Shown here: positions 41,570 to 50,779 of the stretch, piece by piece
Layout: every line of letters starts with the position of its first letter
Position numbering within the stretch: position 1 is the stretch's first letter
Made by a program: the position numbers and the translations under genes
Notes under the pieces: model-generated
Told to the model about the DNA's origin: nothing
What the model saw: only the letters and a program-made list of their open reading frames with translations
Databases searched by the model: none
Assembly (NCBI RefSeq): GCF_003002955.1
Contig: NZ_PVTJ01000012.1
Location: 94,695 to 158,694 of the forward strand
Reading direction: 5' to 3'
DNA length: 64,000 nt
Source: Glycomyces artemisiae
Lineage (GTDB): Bacteria; Actinomycetota; Actinomycetes; Mycobacteriales; Micromonosporaceae

Positions 41570-42271
41570 ATGGGCAAGGGCTGGGAAGGCGCCGTACTGA
41601 AGCTGCTGCGCGCCAAGGACTTCAAGTTCACCGTCACCGGCGCGGAACAGGTCGCACCCCGCTACCGGAGGCTCTCGTTCACCGACGGCGGGCTCCTCTC
41701 CGAGCTCGGCGTCCACCCCACGATGTGGGTCCGCCTCTGGTTCGAGGCCGACGGCAAGCCCCACCAGCGCGGCTACACCCTCGTCGACCCGGACCCCGAG
41801 GCCGGCACCTTCGACATCGAGTTCGCCCTCCACGACGGCGTCGCGAGCAACTGGTCCGAGACGGCCGCCCCCGGCGACGCCATCGCCGCCACCATCTACG
41901 GCACCGCCTTCACCACCCCCGACCCGTTCCCCGAGCGCCTCCTCCTCGTCGGCGACCCGGCCTCGCTCCCCGCGATCAACTCCCTCCTCGACGCCTTCCC
42001 CGACACCCCCGCCACGATCTGGTTCGAGACCACCAGCGACGACGACCTCCCCTTCCGCGCCCGCGACGTCCACGACCTCCACCTGGTCCCCCGCGGCGAC
42101 GGCACCGCCCTCGAAACCGCCGTCCGCACCGCCCTCCCGCCCCTCGTCACGCCGTCCACATACCTGTGGATAACCTGCGAAGCCCGCACCACCCGCGCCC
42201 TCACCGCCTTCGCCCGCAAAGACCTCGCCGTCCCCAAGGACCGCCTCCACTCAATGGCCTACTGGCGCTGA
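41570..42271 (+). CDS. Siderophore-interacting protein (FAD ferric reductase)
   Basis: 233 residues. An FAD-binding domain with the flavin motif RGYTLVDPDP near 64, followed by a SIP domain (LLLVGDPASLPAINSLLDA near 125). SIPs reduce ferric siderophores in the cytoplasm to release iron, using NAD(P)H or ferredoxin. The N-terminus begins with a short basic helix. GAGGA precedes the ATG. Divergent from the acylase/acyltransferase fusion and under the same iron box. Confidence 0.88.
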   Translation: MGKGWEGAVLKLLRAKDFKFTVTGAEQVAPRYRRLSFTDGGLLSELGVHPTMWVRLWFEADGKPHQRGYTLVDPDPEAGTFDIEFALHDGVASNWSETAAPGDAIAATIYGTAFTTPDPFPERLLLVGDPASLPAINSLLDAFPDTPATIWFETTSDDDLPFRARDVHDLHLVPRGDGTALETAVRTALPPLVTPSTYLWITCEARTTRALTAFARKDLAVPKDRLHSMAYWR

Positions 42272-42292
42272 AGCGGGCACTAGCCTGCAAGG

Positions 42293-43168
42293 ATGACCGC
42301 CCCCTTCGACGACTCCCTGCGCGCGCTCCTCGCCGACGAATTCGGCCTGCGCATCGCCAGCGCCGATCCCGTTCGCGGCCTGGGCGACGAGTGCGACATC
42401 TGGAGCACTCGCGAACACGGCGGCCTGGCCATCCGCGCCAGCCCCGCGTTCCGCACCGACCTCGAATGGGTCCACGACCTCGTCGGGCGCTTCGCGGCGG
42501 TCGTCCCGGAAGCGGTGCCCCCGCTCCGCACCCGCGGCGGCCGCACCACCGCCGACTGGCACGACCGCCCGGTCTCGGTGTGGCCCTGGATCGACGGCAC
42601 CCACCTCGACCGCGACGACCCCGCCGCTCGAACCCGCGCCGCCGACCTCCTGGCCCGCCTCCACCTCGCGGCCGAATCGCTGCCTGACGCTCCCCGCCCG
42701 AACCCGCCCCGCCGCTGCACCGACTGCCCGCACTGGCCTGACCTCCGCGACCCCGCCCTGGACGACGCCCTCGCCGCATGGCGGCGGACCCGCGGGCGCC
42801 CGGTCCCCTTGCACGGCGACTTCTACCGCCGCAACCTGATCTGCGCCGACGACGCGATCCGCGGCCTCATCGACTGGGACGAACTCCGCATCGACCACCC
42901 CGAACGCGAATTCGCCTGGACCGTCTGGGAACTGTGCAAGCACTCCGACGGCGACGCCCTCCGGCACGCCGCCGCAACGTCGTTCCTCCAGACCTACGAG
43001 ACGGCCACCGGCCGCCCGTTCGACCGGGCCCTCCTCATCCCCCTCATCCGTGAGGGCCTCCGCGCGGAGATCTGCCGCCACCGCACCACCGGCGTCGACC
43101 CCGAAGACGCGTACGCCGCCGCTCAAGTGCGGGCCTTCCACCACCTCCACGCCGCGCAAAGCGATTGA
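42293..43168 (+). CDS. APH-family phosphotransferase
   Basis: 291 residues, kinase fold of the aminoglycoside phosphotransferase family. Catalytic loop VPLHGDFYRRNLICAD near 180 and metal motif GLIDWDELRIDHPEREF near 200. Substrate unknown; such genes are common in actinomycetes and include homoserine, choline and antibiotic kinases. A -10-like TAGCCT (42281-42286) ends 6 nt before the ATG, and GCAAGG could act as ribosome site. Confidence 0.8.
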   Translation: MTAPFDDSLRALLADEFGLRIASADPVRGLGDECDIWSTREHGGLAIRASPAFRTDLEWVHDLVGRFAAVVPEAVPPLRTRGGRTTADWHDRPVSVWPWIDGTHLDRDDPAARTRAADLLARLHLAAESLPDAPRPNPPRRCTDCPHWPDLRDPALDDALAAWRRTRGRPVPLHGDFYRRNLICADDAIRGLIDWDELRIDHPEREFAWTVWELCKHSDGDALRHAAATSFLQTYETATGRPFDRALLIPLIREGLRAEICRHRTTGVDPEDAYAAAQVRAFHHLHAAQSD

Positions 43169-43193
43169 CCAGCCCGATCGTCGCGGCTACGGT
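43165..43193 (+). promoter_or_regulatory. Leaderless promoter for 43201 gene
   Basis: -35 TTGACC (43165-43170) and -10 TACGGT (43188-43193), 17 nt apart, with the ATG at 43201 exactly 7 nt after the -10 box. The -35 box overlaps the stop codon of the previous gene. The best-formed promoter of the leaderless type in the window. Confidence 0.6.
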
Positions 43194-43200
43194 CGCCCAC

Positions 43201-43983
43201 ATGCAAACCGGCCCACCCAGAACCGTTCTCACCGCCTTCGGATCCACCGCCGAACCGACGCTCATGGAAGGCGGACAAGGACGCACCTGGCGAAGCGGCG
43301 ACATCGTCCTCAAGCCGGTCGACAACTCTGCCGAGGCCGAATGGCGGGCCGAAACCCTCGCCGCGCTCCCCGAAAGCGAAGCCTTCCGAGTTCCGAAACC
43401 CATAAGGTCGGTCTCCGGCAACTGGATCGTCGAGCACTGGGAAGCGAGCGAACTCCTCTCCGGCTCGACCGACCCGAAAAGCTGGAACGAAGCCGTGGCG
43501 ACCGGCGAACAGTTCCACGCAGCGCTCGCCGCCGTCCCCTGCCCGGAGTTCCTCGCCTCCCGCGACGACTGGTGGTCGACGGCCGACCGCGACTCCTGGA
43601 ACCTCGATATCGCCCTCCCCGCGGAGGTCGACGACCTCGCCGCAGCCCGCACCCCGATGACGGTCCCCCACCAGCTCGTCCACGGCGACCTCCTCGGCAA
43701 CGTCCTCTACGAGCCCGGTCTGCCTCCGGCCGTCATCGACTGGGCGCCCTACTGGCGCCCCACCGCCTGGGCCACCGCCGTCGCCCTCATCGACGCCATC
43801 TGCTGGCACGACGCCCCCACCGTCCTCCTCGACAGCGCCTCACCGCAACTCGCCCTTCGTGCACTCCTCTACCGAATCCTCACCGACCGCCACGCCGCCG
43901 CAGCCCGACAGACCCCATGGACCCCGCATCCGGCCTACACCCCCGCGATCAAGGCCGTCCTCGACCGCTTGCGGCAGCACTGA
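43201..43983 (+). CDS. TIGR02569-like APH-fold protein
   Basis: 260 residues, kinase-like fold of the actinobacterial TIGR02569 type. HQLVHGDLLGNVLY near 160 corresponds to the catalytic loop and PAVIDWAPYWRP near 178 to the metal-binding motif, here without the second acidic residue of typical APH kinases. The N-lobe has GGQGRTWRSGDIVLKPVD near 25. Whether it is an active kinase is not known. The ATG at 43201 is chosen for the promoter just upstream; an in-frame TTG at 43165 would lie in the -35 box. Confidence 0.75.
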   Translation: MQTGPPRTVLTAFGSTAEPTLMEGGQGRTWRSGDIVLKPVDNSAEAEWRAETLAALPESEAFRVPKPIRSVSGNWIVEHWEASELLSGSTDPKSWNEAVATGEQFHAALAAVPCPEFLASRDDWWSTADRDSWNLDIALPAEVDDLAAARTPMTVPHQLVHGDLLGNVLYEPGLPPAVIDWAPYWRPTAWATAVALIDAICWHDAPTVLLDSASPQLALRALLYRILTDRHAAAARQTPWTPHPAYTPAIKAVLDRLRQH

Positions 43984-44721
43984 TCACCAATGGCGGTTGC
44001 AGCATTCGACATGGAGCTGCGACCAGGAATTCCGCCGGTCGGTGCTGTTAAAGCGGCCGAGTTCGATCTCCGCGCAGCAATGTGCATCGGGCTGCTCAGC
44101 GAGATGCGAGGGGCAGTCCTCCACCAACGCCCGCAGCTGCTCGCCCTCGAACTCGAACGCCGAGCGGCTTCCCACGAGGAACAGCGTGTCGGCCGCGATC
44201 GCCCATCGGAGCCGGTCCTTGAAGTCCCGATGCCATCGGGTCCGAGCGGCTTCCAATTCCTGCTCGGGGAACGGGTCGGCGGGCATGGTCACCTTCTGCA
44301 CCCGCCCGGCCCCCAGCCGCCCCCGCACTTCCTTCCACCGCGACACCCGAAACCCCAGGCTGTGATGCAGCAGCACCAGATCGAGCTTCCGCCCGCCGTA
44401 CTCCGCCCCGCAGTCCACCGCGCTTCCCTTCAGCGGCAGGTACACCAGGCTCCGCGGCGACCGCGCCGCCAACCACCACGCGATCGCGAGGTCAACGGTC
44501 CCGTGCTTGTCCACACCCATCTGCGCCCCGAGCCGCCCCTCGTACAGCGGCATGTGCCCGACCTTCGCCGACCGCACCACCCGGAACCGATCCGCCCCAA
44601 GCCGAACCTCGTCAACGACGACCCGCCATTCCCGCCCTGCAAGCCGCATCGCCATCACCCGCCGACCATCCGCATGTCCCTGAGTATCTCGGCATCGTAC
44701 TGATTCCCTGCGCGAGAACAT
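43984..44721 (-). CDS. Hypothetical protein
   Basis: 245 residues, not recognised. Predicted soluble and mixed alpha/beta, with VRSAKVGHMPLYEGRLGAQM near 50 and SLVYLPLKGSAVDCGAEYGG near 92, several Cys residues and a C-terminal CCAEIELGRF. No signal peptide. The start at 44721 has GGGGAG 9 nt upstream; ATG at 44655 and 44787 are in frame too. Convergent with the preceding gene. Confidence 0.55.
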   Translation of the reverse strand: MFSRRESVRCRDTQGHADGRRVMAMRLAGREWRVVVDEVRLGADRFRVVRSAKVGHMPLYEGRLGAQMGVDKHGTVDLAIAWWLAARSPRSLVYLPLKGSAVDCGAEYGGRKLDLVLLHHSLGFRVSRWKEVRGRLGAGRVQKVTMPADPFPEQELEAARTRWHRDFKDRLRWAIAADTLFLVGSRSAFEFEGEQLRALVEDCPSHLAEQPDAHCCAEIELGRFNSTDRRNSWSQLHVECCNRHW

Positions 44722-45178
44722 GAACGATTTCTCCCCGTGTGGGTGTTGCGGCCCATTCAGGCGACGAGGGACCATTGATATACGCACAGGGATGCGAAAT
44801 CAGGACGGTTGGCGGCAGGTGTAAGCAGACTGAGACAAGCCTCTGGCCGGGACCGTGCACCGGACTGATTTCGAGAACCCCGGACCGCGCAGGGCGGTCG
44901 GGCGGGTCTCAGCCCTCAGTGCCATCGGGTTCCATCCCGGGCCCTGGGAAGGGTCGCAAGGGGGTGGGAGACCTCCGGGCGGGATCACCTCGCCCCGGGG
45001 AGCACGTGCTCGCAACGAGGCACACGGCAAGTCCAGCGGACCGCACACCACGCCGCTGCACCACTGCAAGACGCCGTGACCGGTGAACCCGGTCCCCCGA
45101 CGCGACCCGAAAGGAGCCCACTTGACCTGCCCGCCAACGGAAGCCGCAGGTGCATTGCCCGGGCGAACTCCGCGGACT
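44722..45178. other. Intergenic, possible gene remnant
   Basis: 457 bp with several short overlapping frames, none with a clear family. Near the right end an AAAGGAG (45110-45116) sits 5 nt before a TTG that opens a frame to 45391, antisense to the DUF397 reading. It resembles the beginning of a lost gene rather than a working one. Confidence 0.35.
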
Positions 45179-45400
45179 CTAGCTGCCGGAGCCGAAGTCG
45201 AACTCGCCGTCCTTGGCCCCGGCGAGGAAGGCCGCCCACTCGGCGCGGGTGTAGACGATCACCGAGCTCTCGGGGTTATGGGAGTGACGAACCGCCACCC
45301 GACCCGAGCCATCCGCCAGGGGCCCGACCTCTACGCACTGCCCGCCGTTGTCGGCGCTGCGAGTGCTGGTGCGCCAGGAGATTCCAGCTAACTCTGAAGT
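45179..45400 (-). pseudogene. DUF397 protein, no canonical start codon
   Basis: The reading from about 45400 to the TAG at 45179 gives a full DUF397 domain: GISWRTSTRSADNGGQCVEV, VAVRHSHNPESSVIVYTRAE and WAAFLAGAKDGEFDFGSGS. But between the in-frame stop at 45422-45424 and this domain there is no ATG, GTG or TTG, and no ribosome site. DUF397 proteins usually follow an XRE regulator gene; none is present. It is probably a decayed or truncated copy; an unusual start is the alternative. Confidence 0.6.
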
Positions 45401-45467
45401 TGAGAGCTGATCCGGTCGACCTTACGAGCGGACCCGCTTCCGTCCCATGACCCGAACTGGCGGCGAC

Positions 45468-46073
45468 TCAGCCGATGAGGTCGCGCCAGAAGTCGGCCGA
45501 CCGGTTGATCGCGTCCGCATAGTCGGCGTTGTCGGTCTTCTCTCCCGCGATGAACGCGAGGAGATCCGTCCCGTAGACGATGATGTCGGTCTGGTACATC
45601 GACAGGACCGGACGCCCCCACGTGCCGCGGCCCGCGGGCAGGCACCGGTGGCCGCAGACCGGGACCATGCGCGGTACATCGGCGAGTTGTGATGCCGCCA
45701 GTGCCAGCGCCTCGCTCATCGCGGTCGGCCGCGGGCCCCAGCCGTCGTACCAGAACTCGTTCGACTCGACGTCGAAGAGCACGCCTTCGACCGGCCATCC
45801 GAGCATGTCCCGAATGGTCTCTGGATCGTCTGAGCGCCAGTCGATCCACCAGGTCCGTCCAGGGTGTCCGCGTTCGGCGGGGGTGTCGAGCGGCAGTCCG
45901 GCGGCGAGGAAGGCGCGGTGGTCGTCGCTGAATTCGAAGCCGTACTCGTGCTCGATGCGCTCGAACTCGGCGTCGGTGAGTCCCGGGGCGATCGGGCGGT
46001 TGCCGCTGCGGGCGAGCACGTCCGCCGCTGCGATGCCGAGGTCGGCGCCGGTCGGACGGTCGTTCGGGTTCAT
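45468..46073 (-). CDS. SMI1/KNR4-like (SUKH) family protein
   Basis: 201 residues resembling SMI1/KNR4 (SUKH) proteins, many of which are immunity proteins for polymorphic toxins. Supporting features: PGLTDAEFERIEHEYGFEFS near 33, then DHRAFLAAGLPLD, and WYDGWGPRPTAMSEAL near 107, with an acidic, Trp-rich composition. No toxin gene is adjacent. The start at 46073 is supported by a -10 box TACATT (46085-46080, minus) ending 6 nt upstream. Confidence 0.7.
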   Translation of the reverse strand: MNPNDRPTGADLGIAAADVLARSGNRPIAPGLTDAEFERIEHEYGFEFSDDHRAFLAAGLPLDTPAERGHPGRTWWIDWRSDDPETIRDMLGWPVEGVLFDVESNEFWYDGWGPRPTAMSEALALAASQLADVPRMVPVCGHRCLPAGRGTWGRPVLSMYQTDIIVYGTDLLAFIAGEKTDNADYADAINRSADFWRDLIG

Positions 46074-46079
46074 CGGGCC

Positions 46080-46085
46080 AATGTA
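46080..46085 (-). promoter_or_regulatory. -10 box of leaderless promoter
   Basis: TACATT on the minus strand, 6 nt from the ATG at 46073. Confidence 0.45.
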
Positions 46086-46155
46086 CACGGGCCGCGCCGG
46101 GAGAGGGCCGGTCGAAGGCCCGGGGGCCGGCTGCCGCGTCGGCCCCCGGGCCGGG

Positions 46156-47388
46156 TCACCAGGTCACGGGGAGTTCGTAGACGCCGTAGACGGCGGCGTC
46201 GTGTTTGAAGGGGAGTTCCCTCAGGTCGCCGGCGAGGGCGAGGGTGGGGATGCGTTTGTACAAGGTGCTGTAGACGACCTGGAGTTCGACGCGGGCGAGG
46301 GACTGGCCGAGGCACTGGTGGACGCCGAAGCCGAAGGCGATGTGGCGGCGGGCGTCGCGGGTGAGGTCGAGGCGGTCGGGGTCGGGGAAGAGGCGCGGGT
46401 CGCGGTTGGCGATGTCGCCGGGGAGGATGACGCCCTCGCCGGCCTTGACGGGCTGCCCGCCGATCTCGATGTCCTCCAGGACGGCCCGGCGGCGGCCGTT
46501 GTGCGTGATGTGCAGGTACCGCAGCAGTTCCTCGACGGCCTTGGCGACCACGACCGGGTTGTCGCTGTCGCGCAGGAGCGCCAGCTGGTCGGGGTTCTCG
46601 AAGAGCGCCAACGTGCCCAGCGCGATCATGTTCGCGGTGGTCTCGTGCCCGGCGATGAGCAGCAGCACGCCGATCTGCGCGGCCTCCGCACGCGTGAGGT
46701 CCCCGGCCTGGATGCGCCCGACGAGTCCCGACAGCAGGTCGTCGCCCGGGGCCTTCATCTTCTGCCCCACCAGGTCGTCGAGGTACACGGTCAGGTTCCG
46801 CATCCCGGCCGTGCGCTCCTCCGGCGCCACATCGAGGTTGACGATGACCTTGCTGTTCTCCTGGAAGAAGTCGTGGTCGGCGTACGGGACGCCGAGCAGT
46901 TCGCTGATCACGAGCGACGGCACGGGCAGCGCGAACGCCTCCACGAGGTCGGTCGGGTTGGGCCCGGCGAGCATCGCGTCGATCGCGTCGTCGACGATCT
47001 TCTGGATCGCGGGCCGCCGCGCCTCGGAGCGCTTGATCGCGAACGGCGCGGTCACCATGCGGCGCAGGCGCGCGTGCTCGGGGTCGTCCATGAGGATGAA
47101 CCCGATCTTCGGCCGCTGCTCCTGCGGCTCGTCGCCGTCGCCCTCGTAGTCCTTGGCGACGGCCGGGTTCGGGTAGCCGGGGCTCGCGGTGTCGGAGCTG
47201 ACGCGCGGGTCCGACAGGACCGCGCGCTGGTCGTCGTAGCCGGTGACGAGCCACGGCGTCTGGCCGTCGGCCAAGCGCACCTTGGTGATCGGCCCCTCCT
47301 CCTGGAGGGTCTTGAGCTCGGGCGGCGGGTCGAACGGGCACTTCACGGCCCGCTCCATCGGATAGGCCGGGATCTCCTGGTCGGTCAT
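46156..47388 (-). CDS. Cytochrome P450, operon copy 2
   Basis: 410 residues, soluble actinobacterial class I P450. I-helix oxygen-binding motif LIAGHETTANM near 240, K-helix EELLR near 281, heme loop FGFGVHQCLGQSLAR with the Cys ligand at 359. Substrate unknown; the family includes CYP105-like and antibiotic-tailoring enzymes. AAGGA lies about 6 nt before the ATG. It is last in the operon, 115 nt after the reductase gene, so it may also have its own promoter. Confidence 0.9.
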   Translation of the reverse strand: MTDQEIPAYPMERAVKCPFDPPPELKTLQEEGPITKVRLADGQTPWLVTGYDDQRAVLSDPRVSSDTASPGYPNPAVAKDYEGDGDEPQEQRPKIGFILMDDPEHARLRRMVTAPFAIKRSEARRPAIQKIVDDAIDAMLAGPNPTDLVEAFALPVPSLVISELLGVPYADHDFFQENSKVIVNLDVAPEERTAGMRNLTVYLDDLVGQKMKAPGDDLLSGLVGRIQAGDLTRAEAAQIGVLLLIAGHETTANMIALGTLALFENPDQLALLRDSDNPVVVAKAVEELLRYLHITHNGRRRAVLEDIEIGGQPVKAGEGVILPGDIANRDPRLFPDPDRLDLTRDARRHIAFGFGVHQCLGQSLARVELQVVYSTLYKRIPTLALAGDLRELPFKHDAAVYGVYELPVTW

Positions 47389-47503
47389 CGCGCGTTCCTT
47401 TCGGTTCGGGTGTTCAAGTCGCGGTACCGGTTCCGTAAAGGCGCAGTCGGGGCGCAGCACCGCGACGCTCAAGGGCGTTCTGAGATCCGGGGGCGCGGGG
47501 ACG

Positions 47504-48667
47504 CTACGCGAACGACTCCACAAGAGACTGACGGTGCTGCCGGGCCTGCTTCGGCATGGACCAGCCGACGACGCCGGTGATCCGGCCTTCGGTCCGGTAC
47601 GCGGCGACGAAGCGGCGCGCGGCCGGGTCGCCTTCGAGGACGTCGAGTTCGCCGTCGACCGAAGGCAGGCCGTAGACCTGGATCTTCGCGTCGAACTGGT
47701 CGGTCCAGAAGTACGGCACCGGCTTGTACGGCAGGTCGGCGCCGAGGATGTTCGCGGCCACCGCGGCCGCCTGCTCGGTGGCGTTCGTGCGGTTCTCCAG
47801 GCGCAGGTCGCGCCCGAGCCCCGCGTGGTGCCAGCGCGCGACGTCGCCGACCGCCCAGATGCCCTCGGCGGCAAGGCAGTTCGCGTCGCACACGATGCCG
47901 TTGTCGATCCGCAGGCCCGAGCCGGTGAGCCACTCGGTGACCGGGATCGACCCGATCGACACGACGACCGCGTCAGCGGTGAGCACGTCTCCGCTGTCGA
48001 GGCGCACGCCCGTCACGCGCCCGTCGCGCTCCTCCAGGCCCGCGACGCCGACGCCGGGCCGGAGCCTGACGCCGCGCTCGGTGTGCATCTCTGCGAGGTG
48101 CTTCGCGACGCCGGGGCCGAGCTGGAGCTCCATCGGCGCGGCCTGCGGCCCCACGAGGGTCACGTCCGGTCCGAGCCCGGTGGCGGTGGCGGCGATCTCG
48201 GCGCCGAGGACGCCGTCACCGACGACCACGAGCCGCTTCGCCTGCGCGAGTTCGCCTTTGAGCCGCAGCGCGTCCTCGATGGTGCGCAGCACGTGCACGC
48301 CGCCGAGCCCGGCGGCGCCCGGGAGCGTCCGCGCCCGGATGCCCGTGGCGATGACGATCGCGTCGGCCCCCAGCACCCGGCCGTTCTCGGTCGTGACGGC
48401 CCGGTTCCCCACGTCAAGGCCGGTGGCGGCCTCGCCGAGCGCGAACTCGGCGTCCAGTGAGGACAGCATCGCGTCGGGCCGCAGCCGCGCCCGCGCGGGC
48501 TCCCAGGCCCCGGAGAGGACCTGCTTGGACAGCGGCGGCCGGTCGTACGGCAGGTGCGGTTCGGCGCCGAGGAGCGTCAGGCGTCCGTCGAATCCCTTGC
48601 GGCGCAGTGCCTCGGCGGTGGCGAGCCCCGCCGCGGAGGCGCCCACGACGAGGACGCTCGCCGTCAC
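47504..48667 (-). CDS. FAD-dependent ferredoxin reductase
   Basis: 387 residues, glutathione-reductase-fold NAD(P)H:ferredoxin reductase. N-terminal FAD motif VVGASAAGLATAEALRR, LPYDRPPLSKQVLSG near 40, ATGIRARTLPG near 110, second nucleotide motif VVVGDGVLGAEIAATATGL near 145, and EGIWAVGDVARW near 270. It takes electrons from NAD(P)H to a ferredoxin, here the one fused to TetR, for the two P450s. GTG overlaps the ferredoxin stop as GTGA. Confidence 0.9.
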   Translation of the reverse strand: MTASVLVVGASAAGLATAEALRRKGFDGRLTLLGAEPHLPYDRPPLSKQVLSGAWEPARARLRPDAMLSSLDAEFALGEAATGLDVGNRAVTTENGRVLGADAIVIATGIRARTLPGAAGLGGVHVLRTIEDALRLKGELAQAKRLVVVGDGVLGAEIAATATGLGPDVTLVGPQAAPMELQLGPGVAKHLAEMHTERGVRLRPGVGVAGLEERDGRVTGVRLDSGDVLTADAVVVSIGSIPVTEWLTGSGLRIDNGIVCDANCLAAEGIWAVGDVARWHHAGLGRDLRLENRTNATEQAAAVAANILGADLPYKPVPYFWTDQFDAKIQVYGLPSVDGELDVLEGDPAARRFVAAYRTEGRITGVVGWSMPKQARQHRQSLVESFA

Positions 48668-49521
48668 GCGCCCTCGCTGACGTCGATGGCGAGCGCGGGG
48701 CACACGCTCGCGGCCTCGCGCACGGCCTCGTGGTGCTCGGCGGCGGGCGCGGGTTCGAGGAGGATCACGATCCCGTCCTCGTCGCGCTGGTCGAACACGT
48801 CCGGCGCGACGAGCACGCACGAGCCCGCGCCGCAGCACTTGTCTTCGTCCACGGTCACTTTCATGGCGGGTAACTCCCTGAGTTCGGTGACTTCGGCCCC
48901 GTACAGGCCGACGATGGCGTCGACCAGGCCGAGGCCTGCTTCATGCCAGGTGTCCCTGGCGGTGGTCTTCCCGGCCGCGAGCGAGGCTTCGCGCACGGCC
49001 GGGACGAGCACGGCGAGCTGCCTGACCATGGCGTTGCGCTCGTCGCGGATCTCGGGCGGCAGGTCGGACAGGCACACGTCGAGCCCGTCGCTGACGCGCC
49101 GCAGGGCGGGCGACTGCATCGCCTCGTCGGCGATCTCGTCGCGCACGGCCGGGTCGGTGAGGACCTGGGCGGCGAACCGCGCGAACCAGGTCGGGTCGCC
49201 GAGCGAGCCGAGGTGGTCCATGGTCGGCATGACGAAGCACTCGACCCAGTCGCGGAGCCCCGGCTCGGGTCCGATGTGCGCGAGGCGCTCCTCGCGCGCT
49301 TCCTCTATGTGCGCCATGTGCTTGCGGATGATGGCGCGCACGAGGTCGGCCTTGGTCCCGAAGTGGTAGCCGACGGCGGTGTTGTTGCCCTGCCCGGCCG
49401 CTTCGGAGATCTGGCGGTTGGAGACGGCCGCGACGCCGTGCTCGGCGAAGAGGCGCTCGGCTGCGGTGATGATCGCCTCGCGGGTCGCGGCGACCCGCGA
49501 GGCCCTGGTGCTGGTGCTCAT
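48664..49521 (-). CDS. TetR regulator fused in frame to 3Fe-4S ferredoxin
   Basis: 285 residues. Residues 1-219 are a TetR regulator with helix-turn-helix VSNRQISEAAGQGNNTAVGY near 34. Without any stop the frame continues into a 66-residue ferredoxin starting at Met220 (MKVTVDEDKCCGAGSCVLVA, later SVCPALAIDV), with the Cys pattern of P450-partner 3Fe-4S ferredoxins. AGGGAG lies 9 nt before the internal ATG at 48864, so a free ferredoxin can also be made. These are normally two genes. The ATG at 49521 overlaps the P450 stop (ATGA). It probably binds the palindrome at 50780. Confidence 0.82.
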   Translation of the reverse strand: MSTSTRASRVAATREAIITAAERLFAEHGVAAVSNRQISEAAGQGNNTAVGYHFGTKADLVRAIIRKHMAHIEEAREERLAHIGPEPGLRDWVECFVMPTMDHLGSLGDPTWFARFAAQVLTDPAVRDEIADEAMQSPALRRVSDGLDVCLSDLPPEIRDERNAMVRQLAVLVPAVREASLAAGKTTARDTWHEAGLGLVDAIVGLYGAEVTELRELPAMKVTVDEDKCCGAGSCVLVAPDVFDQRDEDGIVILLEPAPAAEHHEAVREAASVCPALAIDVSEGA

Positions 49522-50717
49522 GTCCGCCACCGTACGGGGACGGCGGCCATGCCGCCGACCAGGAGTCCTTCCACCCGCTGGAGGTCCCCGGGCGCGACGG
49601 CCAGTTCGAGCGACGGCAGGCGCCGCAGGAGCACTTCCAGCGCGACTTGGAGCTCGGTGCGCGCGAGCGCCTGCCCGAGGCACGAGTGCGCTCCGGCGCC
49701 GAACGCCAAGTGGGGGTTGGGGGTGCGGGCGAGGTCCATCGCGTGGGCGTCGTCGAACGCGGCCTCGTCGCGGTTGGCGGCGGCCATGGAGCAGACGACG
49801 GTGGTGCCCGGCTCGATCACGGACCCGCCGACCTCGAACTCCCGGTCGATGTAGCGGACCATGCCGAACCCGGCGTTGACGTCCATGCGCAGGGACTCCT
49901 CGACGGCGGACCTGATGAGCTTCGGGTCGGCGAGGAGCGCCTCCCAGCGGGTGCGGTCGGCGAGGAGCATCGCGGCCATCTTGGCGATCATGTTCGCGGT
50001 GGTCTCGTGCCCGGCGACGAGGAGCCCCTGGCCGGTGGCGATGATCTCGGCGTCGCTCATGTCGGAGTCGGTGACGAGCTCGGAGAGGAGGTCGTCGCCG
50101 GGCTCCGCGCGCTTCGCGGCGACGTGCCCGGCGAGGTAGACGTGGAACGCGGTCTGCGCGGCGACGATCTCGTCCTGGGTGTACCTGGTCATGCTCAGGA
50201 GCGTGTCGGACCAGTACGAGAACTTGTCGCGGTCGTCCTCGGGGACGCCGAGGATCTCGCAGATCACCCACACCGGCAGCGGGAACCCGAAGGCGGCCTT
50301 GAGGTCCGCGGTGTCGCCCTGCGCGGTCATCTCGTCGACGAGCCGGTCGGCCATGGCGGTGATGCCGGGGCGGAGGGCGGCCATGCGCTTGGCGGTGAAC
50401 CACTTGTTGAGGGTGCGGCGCCACTTGAGGTGGGCCTCGCCGTGCTGCGGGAGGACCGAGGCCATCTGGGAGTCGAGGACGCCGCCGGACTCCTCGCCGA
50501 CGCGGGCACTGTCGCCGTCGGCGGAGGTGCGGGTGAAGCGCGGGTCGGCGAGGGTGGCCTTGACGTCCTCGTACCGGGTGAGGAGCGTCGCCGGGTCGCC
50601 CGAGGCGAACGTCACATGCGCGACGGGGCACTTGCCCCTGAGCTCGGCCCACTCGGCCGGCGGGTCGAGCACGGCGTCGTTGGGGATCGGGTACTGGAGG
50701 GCGGTGCGCTCGGACAT
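49518..50717 (-). CDS. Cytochrome P450, operon copy 1
   Basis: 399 residues, class I P450. I-helix LLVAGHETTANMIAK near 237, K-helix EESLR near 280, heme loop FGAGAHSCLGQALAR with Cys346. Sequence style is that of CYP105/CYP107-like enzymes, which hydroxylate xenobiotics or secondary metabolites. AGGAGG precedes the ATG by 5 nt. First gene of the P450-TetR/Fd-reductase-P450 operon. Confidence 0.9.
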   Translation of the reverse strand: MSERTALQYPIPNDAVLDPPAEWAELRGKCPVAHVTFASGDPATLLTRYEDVKATLADPRFTRTSADGDSARVGEESGGVLDSQMASVLPQHGEAHLKWRRTLNKWFTAKRMAALRPGITAMADRLVDEMTAQGDTADLKAAFGFPLPVWVICEILGVPEDDRDKFSYWSDTLLSMTRYTQDEIVAAQTAFHVYLAGHVAAKRAEPGDDLLSELVTDSDMSDAEIIATGQGLLVAGHETTANMIAKMAAMLLADRTRWEALLADPKLIRSAVEESLRMDVNAGFGMVRYIDREFEVGGSVIEPGTTVVCSMAAANRDEAAFDDAHAMDLARTPNPHLAFGAGAHSCLGQALARTELQVALEVLLRRLPSLELAVAPGDLQRVEGLLVGGMAAVPVRWRT

Positions 50718-50779
50718 GGGGCCTCCTGGCAGATCGACGGCAGTGCGATTTGCCCACTATTCAACCCCGCGGAGTACAG

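Noticed and set aside
45083..45391. Plus-strand ORF with AAAGGAG before a TTG
   Set aside because: It is antisense to a recognisable DUF397 domain and its protein has no domain-like composition.
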